From positions 1 to 64,000 of the forward strand of contig JBKBYG010000002.1 in assembly GCA_046313435.1 (NCBI GenBank): DNA of 64,000 nt. The letters run 5' to 3'. Shown here in pieces: positions 25,063 through 33,934 of the stretch (its first letter is position 1; every line of letters begins with the position of its first letter). A program made the translations under genes and the position numbers. Below the pieces are notes generated by a model, which worked only from the letters and a program-made list of their open reading frames with translations, was not told the DNA's origin and made no database searches. The stretch is from JBKBYG01 sp046313435 (GTDB lineage: Bacteria; Pseudomonadota; Alphaproteobacteria; Rickettsiales; Arcanibacteraceae).

Positions 25063-26079
25063 TTACATTACTTTGCATACGCTGGAAGATTTTTCATGGT
25101 TTTTTATATTGAGAAATTCTTCTAGTTCAGGGTTTTTAACTTTTTCTCTAACGTGATTGTAAGCCATTTTAAGTGATTCCGGAGTAATATACTCCTCATT
25201 TTCATTATAATAAGTTTCTAAAACACTTAATTCACAATTTAACTTGCAGCGCTTTAGAAACTCATTATTACGCTGTTTTTTTGTTATTATAATATGGTGG
25301 GGTCTTAAATTGTGTCCAATAATTTTTAAAATATCAGTAGGGATGTTTTTCTGGAAATTTTCATCTTTAGTAATTGTGGTCGACCATTTTATTTTGCGTT
25401 CCTCGTTAGCTTTTCTTATAAGTTGTTCAATTCCATTTAGATTAAGGTCGGTGTACGCATGGTCTAGTATGTATTTAACAGCATTCCTGCGTTTCGGAAA
25501 TTCTTTAAGAATTGCATATGAAATTTGGCAAAGAGTTTCTCTGTTTTTATATAATTTGGATGCTATCTCAAAAGCATGATTATAGTTTTTAGTTATAACG
25601 CTATTGTAAAAAATTATATTTTTACAATTATTTAGAATATTATAAAGTGTCTTTTCCGTATCATCGTATTCTTTTTCACTAAGGCCACCAGTAGCTCTTG
25701 TTATACGCTCTTCAAGCGTGATATATTCTGGAGTTAGAATGTTAATAAATTTACCATCTTGTATGTTATATCCAGAATTAAGGCTTAAGATTCTTGGATT
25801 TTGACTGATAGCTTCATAAAAAATCTTAAGTTTAATAGAATTAATATTTTGAAGTCCAAAATTTAGTATTCGTAAGCTTTTGCTTGATCTAATTAATTTA
25901 GCAAGTTCTTTAATAGATTTAAAACTGGCTTCTGTTTCCTGAAGATTAAGTTCCGTCAACTGATTGTTGTCTTTAAAGTTTTGAACTATATCTGCGGCAA
26001 TAGTTTCGTTTATTCTTAAATTACTTAAATCTAATATTCCGTTTTCGCTTAAAATTACTTCTTTACCATGAATATACAT
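25063..26079 (-). CDS. LRR-family protein with IPTDIL motif and CaaX tail (paralogue 3)
   Basis: 338 residues, first in transcription order of the tandem trio. It has two to three LRR-like repeats (LTELNLQETEASFKSIKELA; LRILNFGLQNINSIKL), the shared IIFYNSVITKNYNHAFEIASKL segment, YILDHAYTDLNLNGIEQLIRKA, and NIPTDILKIIGHNLRPHHI at ~residue 246. The tail NNEFLKR ... LKMAYNHVREK parallels paralogue 2. The C-terminus SSSVCKVM again places a cysteine fourth from the end. The gene is separated by ~155 bp from paralogue 2. Confidence 0.75.
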   Translation of the reverse strand: MYIHGKEVILSENGILDLSNLRINETIAADIVQNFKDNNQLTELNLQETEASFKSIKELAKLIRSSKSLRILNFGLQNINSIKLKIFYEAISQNPRILSLNSGYNIQDGKFINILTPEYITLEERITRATGGLSEKEYDDTEKTLYNILNNCKNIIFYNSVITKNYNHAFEIASKLYKNRETLCQISYAILKEFPKRRNAVKYILDHAYTDLNLNGIEQLIRKANEERKIKWSTTITKDENFQKNIPTDILKIIGHNLRPHHIIITKKQRNNEFLKRCKLNCELSVLETYYNENEEYITPESLKMAYNHVREKVKNPELEEFLNIKNHEKSSSVCKVM

Positions 26080-26329
26080 ATATTTCCTATTCGTTAAATT
26101 TAGTTAATATATTATAGCTAGATTATTAACTAAAGTAAATTAATAATTAAATTGAGCTGTTTTTTAAAAAACTCTTTTAAAACGTTATAAAGATTAATAT
26201 TTTTAGGTTAAATTTGAAATGCTGCTGAAAAATATTTAAAAAGCTTAGAGTTATATAAAAATTATATGGCCAAGTTCATAAAAAGATATTATTACTGTGA
26301 TTAATGATAACTATTAATGGAGATTTTAA

Positions 26330-26932
26330 ATGAGTGTACTTGTTGGTAAACAAGCCCCAGATTTTACGGCTAAAGCTGTAATGCCTAACAATGAAATTAA
26401 TGAATCGTTTAATTTAACAAAATATAGAGATGGTAAAGCTTGTATCATTTTCTTCTACCCGCTTGATTTTACATTTGTATGCCCCTCTGAAATTATAGCA
26501 TTTAATAATAGACTTGGAGAATTTACATCTCGTGGAGTAAAAGTTTTATCAGTTAGTGTTGATTCTCATTTTACTCATTTGGCTTGGAAAAATACTCCTG
26601 TAAATAAAGGCGGTATTGGAAATGTTCAATTTCCTATGGTAGCTGATCTTACTAAGTCTATTTCACGTGACTATGATGTGTTAATAGGAGATGCAGTATC
26701 ACTTAGAGGAACATTTTTGATTGATAAAAAAGGTATTGTACGTCATCAAGTAGTTAATGATTTGCCTCTTGGTAGAAATATTGAAGACACTGTACGTATG
26801 ACTGATGTATTAGATCATTTTGAGGAACATGGTGAAGTTTGTCCAGCAAACTGGAATAAGGGTGCCCCTGCAATTATAGCAACATCTGAAGGTATTGCTG
26901 ATTACCTTACTTCTAATGCTGAAAAATTATAA
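26330..26932 (+). CDS. Typical 2-Cys peroxiredoxin (AhpC/Prx1 type)
   Basis: Reduces hydrogen peroxide and organic peroxides. The 200-residue protein has the peroxidatic cysteine C51 in FFYPLDFTFVCPSE and a resolving cysteine C171 in HGEVCPANW, the typical 2-Cys layout that works as a dimer. The GGIGNVQFPMVAD loop and C-terminal helix match Prx1/AhpC-type enzymes that are sensitive to over-oxidation. Thioredoxin reductase is the next gene, which suggests a thioredoxin-linked electron supply, but a terminator lies between them. Confidence 0.93.
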   Translation: MSVLVGKQAPDFTAKAVMPNNEINESFNLTKYRDGKACIIFFYPLDFTFVCPSEIIAFNNRLGEFTSRGVKVLSVSVDSHFTHLAWKNTPVNKGGIGNVQFPMVADLTKSISRDYDVLIGDAVSLRGTFLIDKKGIVRHQVVNDLPLGRNIEDTVRMTDVLDHFEEHGEVCPANWNKGAPAIIATSEGIADYLTSNAEKL

Positions 26933-26947
26933 ATTATATGATTTACA

Positions 26948-26990
26948 ATGATTAGCTCCAGGATCAGATTTTAACTTGAGGGCTAATCAT
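26948..26990 (+). terminator. Terminator after the peroxiredoxin gene
   Basis: ATGATTAGC (26948-26956) pairs with GCTAATCAT (26982-26990), extended by one wobble and one C-G pair, with a ~21-nt loop. ATTTTTAAT follows directly, as expected for an intrinsic terminator. It separates the peroxiredoxin from trxB. Confidence 0.7.
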
Positions 26991-27020
26991 ATTTTTAATC
27001 TTAAGGTTTTAATTTAAACT

Positions 27021-27971
27021 ATGGCATCTACAAATATCATTCATAACAAAGTTTTAATAATTGGTTCAGGCCCTGCAGGCTATAGTGCGGCTATATATAC
27101 TGCTAGAGCAAATCTATCGCCAACTGTCGTTTGTGGTATACAACCTGGAGGCCAGCTGACAATTACTACTGACGTTGAAAATTATCCTGGCTTTGCAGAC
27201 ATGATACAAGGACCATGGCTTATGCAACAAATGGAAAAGCAAGCTGTACATGTTGGTACCAAGATAATATATGACCATATTAAGGAAGTAGATTTTAAAC
27301 AATATCCCTATATTTGTATAGGAGAGTCAGGACAAATATATAGTTCAGAAAGCATTATTATTGCAACAGGTGCTCAAGCTAAATGGCTTGGACTAGATAC
27401 TGAACAGAAATTTCAAGGTTTCGGTGTGTCAGGGTGTGCTACATGTGATGGGTTTTTTTATAAAAATAAAGAGGTAATAGTAGTAGGAGGTGGAAATACC
27501 GCTGTAGAAGAAGCACTATATCTTACAAATCATGCAAGTAAAGTTACCGTAATTCATAGAAGAGATAAATTTAAGGCAGAAAAAATCTTACAAGATAAAT
27601 TATTTAAAAATGAAAAAATAGAAGTTATCTGGAACCATAAGCTCATTGAAGTATTGGGTGAAGAAAATCCCATGAATGTAACTGGTGTGAGAATTGAAAA
27701 TACTATTACTGGCCAAGCACAAGAATTAAAGCTTGATGGAGTATTTATTGCAATCGGTCACTCTCCAAATACAAATTTGTTTAAAGATTTTATTGAAACT
27801 GATGAAGAGGGGTATATTATTACCAAACCCGATTCAACTGCAACAAACCTTGAAGGTGTATTTGCTGCGGGAGATGTACAGGATAAAATATTTAGGCAAG
27901 CTATTACGGCTGCAGGAACAGGATGCATGGCTGCGCTTGAAGCAGAAAAATTTTTAGCTCTAAAAGAGTGA
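27021..27971 (+). CDS. trxB: Thioredoxin reductase
   Basis: NADPH-dependent flavoenzyme that reduces thioredoxin. The 316-residue protein shows the FAD motif LIIGSGPAGYSAAIY, the redox pair C139-x-x-C142 in GCATCDGFF, the NADPH motif VVGGGNTAVEEALYL with HRRDKF, and GVFAAGDVQDKIFRQAITAAGTGCMAA. All catalytic elements are present. It heads a tight gene string with an AsmA-family gene 4 bp behind. Confidence 0.95.
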   Translation: MASTNIIHNKVLIIGSGPAGYSAAIYTARANLSPTVVCGIQPGGQLTITTDVENYPGFADMIQGPWLMQQMEKQAVHVGTKIIYDHIKEVDFKQYPYICIGESGQIYSSESIIIATGAQAKWLGLDTEQKFQGFGVSGCATCDGFFYKNKEVIVVGGGNTAVEEALYLTNHASKVTVIHRRDKFKAEKILQDKLFKNEKIEVIWNHKLIEVLGEENPMNVTGVRIENTITGQAQELKLDGVFIAIGHSPNTNLFKDFIETDEEGYIITKPDSTATNLEGVFAAGDVQDKIFRQAITAAGTGCMAALEAEKFLALKE

Positions 27972-27975
27972 TATT

Positions 27976-29535
27976 ATGCAAAGAAAGATAAAAATCTCAG
28001 CAATAATTATTTTGATTGTACTTATAATTATTAGCTTACCAAATTTTTTTAATTTAAATAATTTTAAAGCTGAAATAAGCAAGCAGATTTATAACAATAC
28101 AAATTGTCATATGGTTATCGAGGGAGATATTAAGCTATTCTTTCTGCCGAATATACAATTGAAAATTAAGGATGCAAAAATCTTCAAACAATTAACTGAT
28201 AAGCAGCCTATATTCAAAGTTGGTGAATTACAAGCCAGTGTAAAAATACTTCCATTATTGCGTAAAAAAATTGAAGTTGATAAAGTAACATTGAAGCAGG
28301 GTGTATTAAATCATTTTGTTAATGATACAAAGTCAATTAATTTAAATAATATAGAAATAGCTGCAGCTTTAGATAACAGGCCAGATATAAAATTTACATT
28401 TGAAAATAATGATTTAGAAATAAAAGGAAATATAGAGTTAGGATCTTTACATGAATTTTTCAATCAAAATAAATATGATGATAATTTTACTTTAAAATTT
28501 AATGCGTCCAAAAAACATGATAATTTAAGCTCAAAAATTAATGTTTTAGAATCTTATTCTGAAGGTAGGCTAAAGTATATTAAATCTGAGCCTATACATA
28601 TTGATACCAAGATAAAAATAAATAATGCCGATCTAGATATTCTTACTGCGCATAATATTTATACTATAAATGAAAATAAGAATAATTTTTTTAAAAAAAT
28701 TTCTTTAACTACTAAAGATGCAGAAATAAGTAAAAATGATATTCCGTTATTTTTAAATGCTGACATAGAAGCAAATAATACAGTATTTAATTCAATGTTG
28801 TTTAAATATATTAGTCTAACTACAAGTTTAGAGCAAAGCGATTTGAAAGCTAATTTAAATAATATATCCTTATATGATGGTTCAATTTCGGGAATTGTAA
28901 ACATTAGAAAAATTGCTTCAAATACACCTCATATAGAAGGCAATGTTCAAGTTAAAAATATAGGAATTGATAATTTATTCTCTAATAACAAATTGTTACA
29001 TTCTGTAAAAGGTAAAGCAAATATTGATTTAAAGTTTAATACTCATAGTTATGATCCCAAATTATTTAAAGCAAATTTAAATGGTGAAGGGCATGCTAAA
29101 ATAGATAAGGGGGAAATTGATAATCTTTCCTCAGAGTTCAACATGCTATTCTTAAGTTTAGCGGGTAAAAATATTAGTAAAATATTATTTGATTCAATTT
29201 CAGCGAGTTTTGGGATTCAGCATGGTATAATCTCAAATAATGATTTGAAAATAGTTTCTGATATTGCTGAGTTTAGTGGAAACGGTAGTATAAATTTAAA
29301 TAATAATGTTATTAACTATAAGATCTTACCTATAAGAATATTTGAGCAAAATAATAAAGATGAGATATCTTTAAAAATAAGAAACACTATTGATAATCCA
29401 AAATATACTGTCGATTTGAATAAAATGATAGGCAATAAAGTAAAAGATAAAATATTGAATAAATTAGATCTTAAAAATGAAAAAGTGAATGAGATAAGGA
29501 ATTCAATTGAAAAATTTTTAGAGTTAGGAAAATGA
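27976..29535 (+). CDS. AsmA-family envelope protein
   Basis: 519 residues with an N-terminal membrane anchor (IKISAIIILIVLIIISLPNFF) and a long beta-rich periplasmic part. FNLNNFKAEISKQIYNNTNCHMVIEGDIKLFFLPNIQLKIKDA-type sequence at the N-terminus and the C-terminal GHAKIDKGEIDNLSSEFNMLFLSLAG and GNGSINLNNNVINYKILP regions match AsmA. AsmA-like proteins form bridge-like structures that move phospholipid to the outer membrane. It is cotranscribed with trxB and with lapA (ATGA overlap). Confidence 0.82.
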   Translation: MQRKIKISAIIILIVLIIISLPNFFNLNNFKAEISKQIYNNTNCHMVIEGDIKLFFLPNIQLKIKDAKIFKQLTDKQPIFKVGELQASVKILPLLRKKIEVDKVTLKQGVLNHFVNDTKSINLNNIEIAAALDNRPDIKFTFENNDLEIKGNIELGSLHEFFNQNKYDDNFTLKFNASKKHDNLSSKINVLESYSEGRLKYIKSEPIHIDTKIKINNADLDILTAHNIYTINENKNNFFKKISLTTKDAEISKNDIPLFLNADIEANNTVFNSMLFKYISLTTSLEQSDLKANLNNISLYDGSISGIVNIRKIASNTPHIEGNVQVKNIGIDNLFSNNKLLHSVKGKANIDLKFNTHSYDPKLFKANLNGEGHAKIDKGEIDNLSSEFNMLFLSLAGKNISKILFDSISASFGIQHGIISNNDLKIVSDIAEFSGNGSINLNNNVINYKILPIRIFEQNNKDEISLKIRNTIDNPKYTVDLNKMIGNKVKDKILNKLDLKNEKVNEIRNSIEKFLELGK

Positions 29536-29840
29536 GGCTATTAAAAAATATTATTGTACTATCTATTTTATTAATTATTACAGGTTTTTGTTTGATTAAT
29601 CGGCAGGTAATTACTATTCATGTAATTCCAAAAAATATTGATATTGAATTGCCATTATTTATTCTTATTGTAATTAACTTTGTCGCCGGACTCATTATTG
29701 GAAGATTACAGACAATGACTTTGAAACTTAAACATATGCTTGAAACAAGGAAACTTAAGCAATCAGTTGAAAATTTAAATAAAGAAATTGCATCTTTAAA
29801 AACAAAACAAATTTATGAGGAAGATTTAAAGAATGACTAG
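29532..29840 (+). CDS. lapA: LapA-domain (DUF1049) inner-membrane protein
   Basis: 102 residues with two hydrophobic segments (NIIVLSILLIITGFCLI and LPLFILIVINFVAGLIIG) followed by a coiled coil (LETRKLKQSVENLNKEIASL). This layout matches the LapA/DUF1049 family, which in enterobacteria acts with LapB in lipopolysaccharide assembly control. No lapB is seen nearby. It overlaps asmA by 4 bp and the deaminase gene by 8 bp. Confidence 0.7.
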   Translation: MRLLKNIIVLSILLIITGFCLINRQVITIHVIPKNIDIELPLFILIVINFVAGLIIGRLQTMTLKLKHMLETRKLKQSVENLNKEIASLKTKQIYEEDLKND

Positions 29841-30342
29841 TATTCATAATTGGCACAGGTATTTTATGACGATGGCTTATCTTGTTGCTACTAAAAGTAA
29901 GGATCCTAGTACTAAAGTAGGAGCAGTAATTGTTGGTCCAGATATGGAAATTAGATCAACAGGTTATAATGGTCTTCCTAGAGGACTTGAAGATTCAGAA
30001 GAAAGATATTTTTCTGATTTAAAATATAATTTAATTAACCATGCTGAAGAAAATGCAATATTACATTGTGCAAGAATTGGTGTTTCAAGTAAAAATTGTA
30101 GTATATATGTTCCTTGGGTGCCTTGTTCATTATGCGCAAAATCTATAATTCAGGCAGGTATTAAGGAAGTAATTTATCATAGAGAATGGCCAGGAAATAA
30201 TAATGATAAAACTGATTGGGCAGAAAGTATAATGTTATCTAAGCAAATGTTCTTAGAAGTAGGTTTGTCATTAATTGAATATAGTGGTCCTTTAACGCAT
30301 ATAAAAGGTTATTACCAAAAAAAAGAATTTGAAGTATATTAA
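29833..30342 (+). CDS. Deoxycytidylate (dCMP) deaminase family protein
   Basis: 169 residues. A zinc-dependent cytidine deaminase fold is shown by NHAEENAILHCARIG (His plus catalytic Glu) and VPWVPCSLCAKSIIQAG (PCxxC zinc ligands). DPSTKVGAVIVGPD and STGYNGLPRGLEDSEER are typical of dCMP deaminases, which make dUMP for thymidylate synthesis. It overlaps lapA and ends the trxB-asmA-lapA string. Confidence 0.85.
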   Translation: MTSIHNWHRYFMTMAYLVATKSKDPSTKVGAVIVGPDMEIRSTGYNGLPRGLEDSEERYFSDLKYNLINHAEENAILHCARIGVSSKNCSIYVPWVPCSLCAKSIIQAGIKEVIYHREWPGNNNDKTDWAESIMLSKQMFLEVGLSLIEYSGPLTHIKGYYQKKEFEVY

Positions 30343-30412
30343 TATTATATATTGACTAAATATCAAGTCTTGATATTTACTTGTCCTTGAATTAATTTTA
30401 TTTGAGGATTAT

Positions 30413-30853
30413 ATGTATAATGTAGAACAAAACATGAATGAACCTAATTTTATGCAATCAATGTTATTCGATACTCATTCTTTAATAAAAGATCTTCAAA
30501 AAAATCATGATTTTTCTGAAAAGCAAGCAGAAGGTGTAGTATCTACTCTTGCCAAAATTACTTATGGAGAACTTGCTACTAAAAAGGATATATGTGATTT
30601 AAAACTAGATATTGCAAATTTCAGAGCAGAGAATGCTGAATTTAAATTAGAGATTAAAAGTGAGATAATCGATTTTCGGGCTGAGATGGCAGAATTTAAA
30701 GCTGAAATTTATGATAAATTAAATGAATTAAAATTAGACATAGAAGCGTTAAAAGCTCAAATGAATAGCTTAGAAATGAGATTAACAATCAAGTTAGGTT
30801 CTATAATGGTTATTTGTACTGGTCTTATGGCAACCATCATAAAACTATTTTAA
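30413..30853 (+). CDS. CCDC90/DUF1640-like coiled-coil membrane protein
   Basis: 146 residues. MLFDTHSLIKDLQKNHDFSEKQAEGVVSTL is the N-terminal helix pair typical of the DUF1640/CCDC90 family. A long heptad-patterned coiled coil (residues ~55-120, with ANFRAENAEFKLEIKSEI and AEMAEFKAEIYDKLNEL) follows, and one membrane helix (LGSIMVICTGLMATIIKLF) ends the protein. The eukaryotic relatives sit in the mitochondrial inner membrane (MCUR1/CCDC90B). The bacterial role is unknown. A good TTGAGGA precedes the ATG. Confidence 0.72.
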   Translation: MYNVEQNMNEPNFMQSMLFDTHSLIKDLQKNHDFSEKQAEGVVSTLAKITYGELATKKDICDLKLDIANFRAENAEFKLEIKSEIIDFRAEMAEFKAEIYDKLNELKLDIEALKAQMNSLEMRLTIKLGSIMVICTGLMATIIKLF

Positions 30854-30857
30854 TAAA

Positions 30858-31319
30858 ATGGATAATATAGTTGAAATATATACTGATGGAGCATGTTCAG
30901 GTAATCCTGGACCTGGAGGTTGGGGAGTAGTGTTAATTTATGGATCAAATGTTAAAGAAATTTATGGTAGCGAAAAGGACACTACTAATAATAAAATGGA
31001 ATTATATGCTGCTATACAGGGTTTACTATCTTTGAAAAAAGCTTGTGAAGTAGAATTATATACGGATAGTAATTATCTTAAAGAAGGTATTACTGTTTGG
31101 ATTAAAAATTGGAAATTAAATAATTGGAAAACTTCACAAAAAAAGCCAGTAAAAAATGTTGAATTATGGCAAAAACTTGATGAATTAATAAAAATTCATA
31201 ATGTGAACTGGCACTGGGTAAAAGCTCATAATGGAAATTTATATAACGAAAAAGCAGATAAATTAGCTGTAAAAGGACGAGAAGAGGCTAAACTAAGTTC
31301 TGTAACTACGATATTGTAG
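30858..31319 (+). CDS. rnhA: Ribonuclease HI
   Basis: Cleaves the RNA strand of RNA-DNA hybrids. The 153-residue protein aligns in register with the E. coli enzyme: D10 in YTDGACSGNPGPGGWG, E48 in KMELYAAI, D70 in YTDSNYL, H124 in WVKAHNG and D134 in EKADKLA. All four acidic catalytic residues and the histidine are kept. It follows the CCDC90-like gene by 4 bp. Confidence 0.96.
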   Translation: MDNIVEIYTDGACSGNPGPGGWGVVLIYGSNVKEIYGSEKDTTNNKMELYAAIQGLLSLKKACEVELYTDSNYLKEGITVWIKNWKLNNWKTSQKKPVKNVELWQKLDELIKIHNVNWHWVKAHNGNLYNEKADKLAVKGREEAKLSSVTTIL

Positions 31320-31479
31320 AAGAGTCTTTAGCTGAAGAAAGAATAATTTGAGTATGAGTTTTGCTTGTACAATTTTTTTTGGAAAATTTACTAATAAAGT
31401 TCTTTAGATTTTCAGTATCAGCAATTCTTGCTTTAAGTAAGGGGTACTTGTTTTGGAATGTGATAAAACTTAATGACAT
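31306..31479 (-). CDS. Short minus-strand frame, possible end of a decayed gene
   Basis: A 57-codon frame from ATG 31479 to TAG 31306 begins MSLSFITFQNKYPLLKARIA and overlaps the end of rnhA by 14 bases. It has no clear ribosome binding site. Upstream on the same strand (to about 31720) are further protein-like stretches in shifting frames, e.g. LVIFTSETSNSHQIIDTLNI and QEYFFPLIEENILIKFVI, broken by stops. The whole could be a pseudogene; the frame alone is weak evidence. Confidence 0.22.
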   Translation of the reverse strand: MSLSFITFQNKYPLLKARIADTENLKNFISKFSKKNCTSKTHTQIILSSAKDSSTIS

Positions 31480-31794
31480 TATAATCAGAAATTAAGTTTT
31501 TTTAGAAATTTTTGTTATTCATTTCGTTATTTTCAATTGTGATAAAGATGAAGGTATCTAATTCGATTTCTAAATAACAAATTTTATAAGAATATTTTCT
31601 TCAATTAGTGGGAAAAAATATTCTTGTATCAAACTAGTTTAATGGTTATAGGTATATTTAAAGTATCAATGATTTGGTGGCTATTACTTGTTTCACTTGT
31701 AAAAATTACAAGAAATTACCTTCCAATGACAATAATGAGTAAAATTAGATATTGTTCAGCTGGGATATTGTGTTAGTTTGGATTTTATGCAATT
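31480..31794. other. Gene-free stretch between rnhA and the helicase gene
   Basis: No intact gene, tRNA or strong terminator is visible. Short minus-strand frames with protein-like composition are interrupted by stops and frame changes (see the possible remnant ending at 31306). A small CTTGTAAAAATTACAAG palindrome lies at ~31697-31713. Confidence 0.5.
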
Positions 31795-33735
31795 TTAAAC
31801 TCTGCCATTTAGGATTTCAATGTTTTCTCTTGGTAGTTCATTTATAAAACGTGAAGCTATACTAGTTTGATATTGATTATAGATTCGTCTGGATCCTGCA
31901 CATGAAATATATAATCTTCTCTTGGCCCTAGTGATACCAACGTAAGCTAAACGTCTTTCTTCTTCAAGGCCGGCAATGCCTTTTTCATCTAAAGATTTCT
32001 GATGAGGGAAAATTCCTTCTTCCCAGCCAGGTAAAAATACTGTATCAAACTCTAAACCCTTAGCAGCATGAAGAGTCATAATATTAACCATATTTTCGGT
32101 GTCAGCACTTTCATTTTCACTTATCAAACTAACATGCTCTAAAAACTCAGTAATATTCTCAAAATCATTCAGCGCTCTTAGTAGTTCTTTTATATTTTCA
32201 ATTCTTCCTTCTGCTTCTATGCTTTTATCCTGTTGCCACATAGATAAATAACCGGATTCCTTTAATATTGTATCAACAACTTCTGCATGATGGCGAGTAT
32301 TAAATTCACTTTGCCATTTTTTAAAATTAGCAATTAAACTGCTTAATATAGTCTTTGCTCTTGATTTTATATCACCTTGTTCAAGCATTTGCTCAATTGC
32401 TTTAAATAAAGAAATATTGTAAAGGCGCGCATATTCATAAAATTGTCTTATTGAAGACTGGCCAATAGAGCGTTTTGGAGTATTGATTATCCGTTCGAAT
32501 GCTAAATCATCATCATTTTGCATAGTGACTCTTATATATGCAATTATATCTCGAATTTCCATCCTTTCATAAAATCTAAGTCCTCCAATAACCTTATAGG
32601 GGATAGCATGTGAAATAAAACATTCCTCAAAAGCACGTGTTTGAAATCCAGCTCTAACTAAAATTGCGCTATCTCTTAATTGTAATTCGTCATTACGTTG
32701 AATTGTAGATATTTCACTAGCAACAAATCTTGCTTCTTCTCTATCATCCCACAAAGATAGTAATTTAACCTTATGACCATTATCAATATCAGTCCAAAGA
32801 GTTTTACCTAATCTTTCACGATTATTACTAATAATACCGGATGCTGCTGAAAGAATATGATTTGTTGACCTATAATTTCTCTCAAGCCTTATAACTTTAG
32901 CACCAGGAAAGTCTTGTTCAAAACGCAAGATGTTTGCTATTTCTGCGCCACGCCAGCCGTAAATTGATTGATCCTCATCACCAACACAGCATATATTTTT
33001 GTGTGATTGAGCAAGTAATCTTAACCATAAATATTGTGATACGTTTGTATCTTGGTATTCATCAACGAGTATATAGCGAAACTTATTGTGATACAGCTCA
33101 AGTATATCCTGATTTTTAGTAAATAATTCAAGGTTATAAAGAAGTAGATCCCCAAAATCAACAGATCCTATAGTAGCTAAACGTTTTTGGTATTCTTTAT
33201 AAGCATGGAAAGCAATTTGATGTATATAAGAAGTAATATCAGAGGGTGAAACTTTATCGTAGGAAATACCTAGGTCTTTCCATCTTTGGATAATCCCCAT
33301 TATAGTTTTAGGATTGTATTTTTTAACATCAATATTTTGATTAGTTAATATAGTTTTAAGCAGTCTAAGCTGATCATCAGTGTCAATAATTGTGAAATTA
33401 TTATCTAATCCTAATACTTGACCATGACGGCGAAGTATTTTAGCTGAGATAGAGTGGAAAGTTCCTAGCCATAAACCTTCGGTATCAACAATATTTCCAA
33501 TACGCGCAATCATTTCTTTAGCGGCTTTATTAGTAAAAGTGACAGCAAGTACTTGACTTGGGTAAGCTCTTTTCGTAACTATAATATGCGCAATTCTAGA
33601 AGTTAAAACTTTAGTTTTCCCAGTCCCCGCCCCAGCTAAGGCAAGTAGAGGGCCTTCTAAATTATTTACTGCTTCAAGCTGAGCTTCATTTAAATTTTCA
33701 AGATGTTTATCAAGTTTAATTGCAGTAATATCCAT
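31795..33735 (-). CDS. uvrD: UvrD/PcrA/Rep-type DNA helicase
   Basis: 3'-5' superfamily 1 helicase for excision and mismatch repair. The 646-residue protein has Walker A ALAGAGTGKTKVLTSRI, motif Ia VTFTNKAAKEM, Walker B VDEYQDTN, motif III VGDEDQSIYGWRGAE, motif IV LERNYRS, motif V MTLHAAKGLEFD and motif VI EERRLAYVGITRAKR. It ends shortly after motif VI, so it lacks the long C-terminal RNA-polymerase-binding tail of many UvrD/PcrA proteins. Rep is a possible alternative name. Confidence 0.92.
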   Translation of the reverse strand: MDITAIKLDKHLENLNEAQLEAVNNLEGPLLALAGAGTGKTKVLTSRIAHIIVTKRAYPSQVLAVTFTNKAAKEMIARIGNIVDTEGLWLGTFHSISAKILRRHGQVLGLDNNFTIIDTDDQLRLLKTILTNQNIDVKKYNPKTIMGIIQRWKDLGISYDKVSPSDITSYIHQIAFHAYKEYQKRLATIGSVDFGDLLLYNLELFTKNQDILELYHNKFRYILVDEYQDTNVSQYLWLRLLAQSHKNICCVGDEDQSIYGWRGAEIANILRFEQDFPGAKVIRLERNYRSTNHILSAASGIISNNRERLGKTLWTDIDNGHKVKLLSLWDDREEARFVASEISTIQRNDELQLRDSAILVRAGFQTRAFEECFISHAIPYKVIGGLRFYERMEIRDIIAYIRVTMQNDDDLAFERIINTPKRSIGQSSIRQFYEYARLYNISLFKAIEQMLEQGDIKSRAKTILSSLIANFKKWQSEFNTRHHAEVVDTILKESGYLSMWQQDKSIEAEGRIENIKELLRALNDFENITEFLEHVSLISENESADTENMVNIMTLHAAKGLEFDTVFLPGWEEGIFPHQKSLDEKGIAGLEEERRLAYVGITRAKRRLYISCAGSRRIYNQYQTSIASRFINELPRENIEILNGRV

Positions 33736-33934
33736 AAATTTAAACTATAATTGGATTAGATGAGAAGTTAAGTATTTTATAACTTAGATTTAATAATTTT
33801 GCTACAAAATAAATGTATATTCAGTATAATTCATGATACTAAATATAAAATCTCTTATACATTAATTAAATATTTGCCATATTTCGTTCCTTTATATATA
33901 AAAACATAAATACAAAATAAATACGAAGTTAATT

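Noticed and set aside
26330..27971. Peroxiredoxin and trxB as one operon
   Set aside because: A clear hairpin with a following T-run at 26948-26990 lies between them; functional linkage is still likely.
33736..33934. glmS leader as a ribozyme/riboswitch
   Set aside because: The AT-rich leader is short and shows none of the conserved core I would expect; glmS ribozymes are also mainly from Firmicutes.
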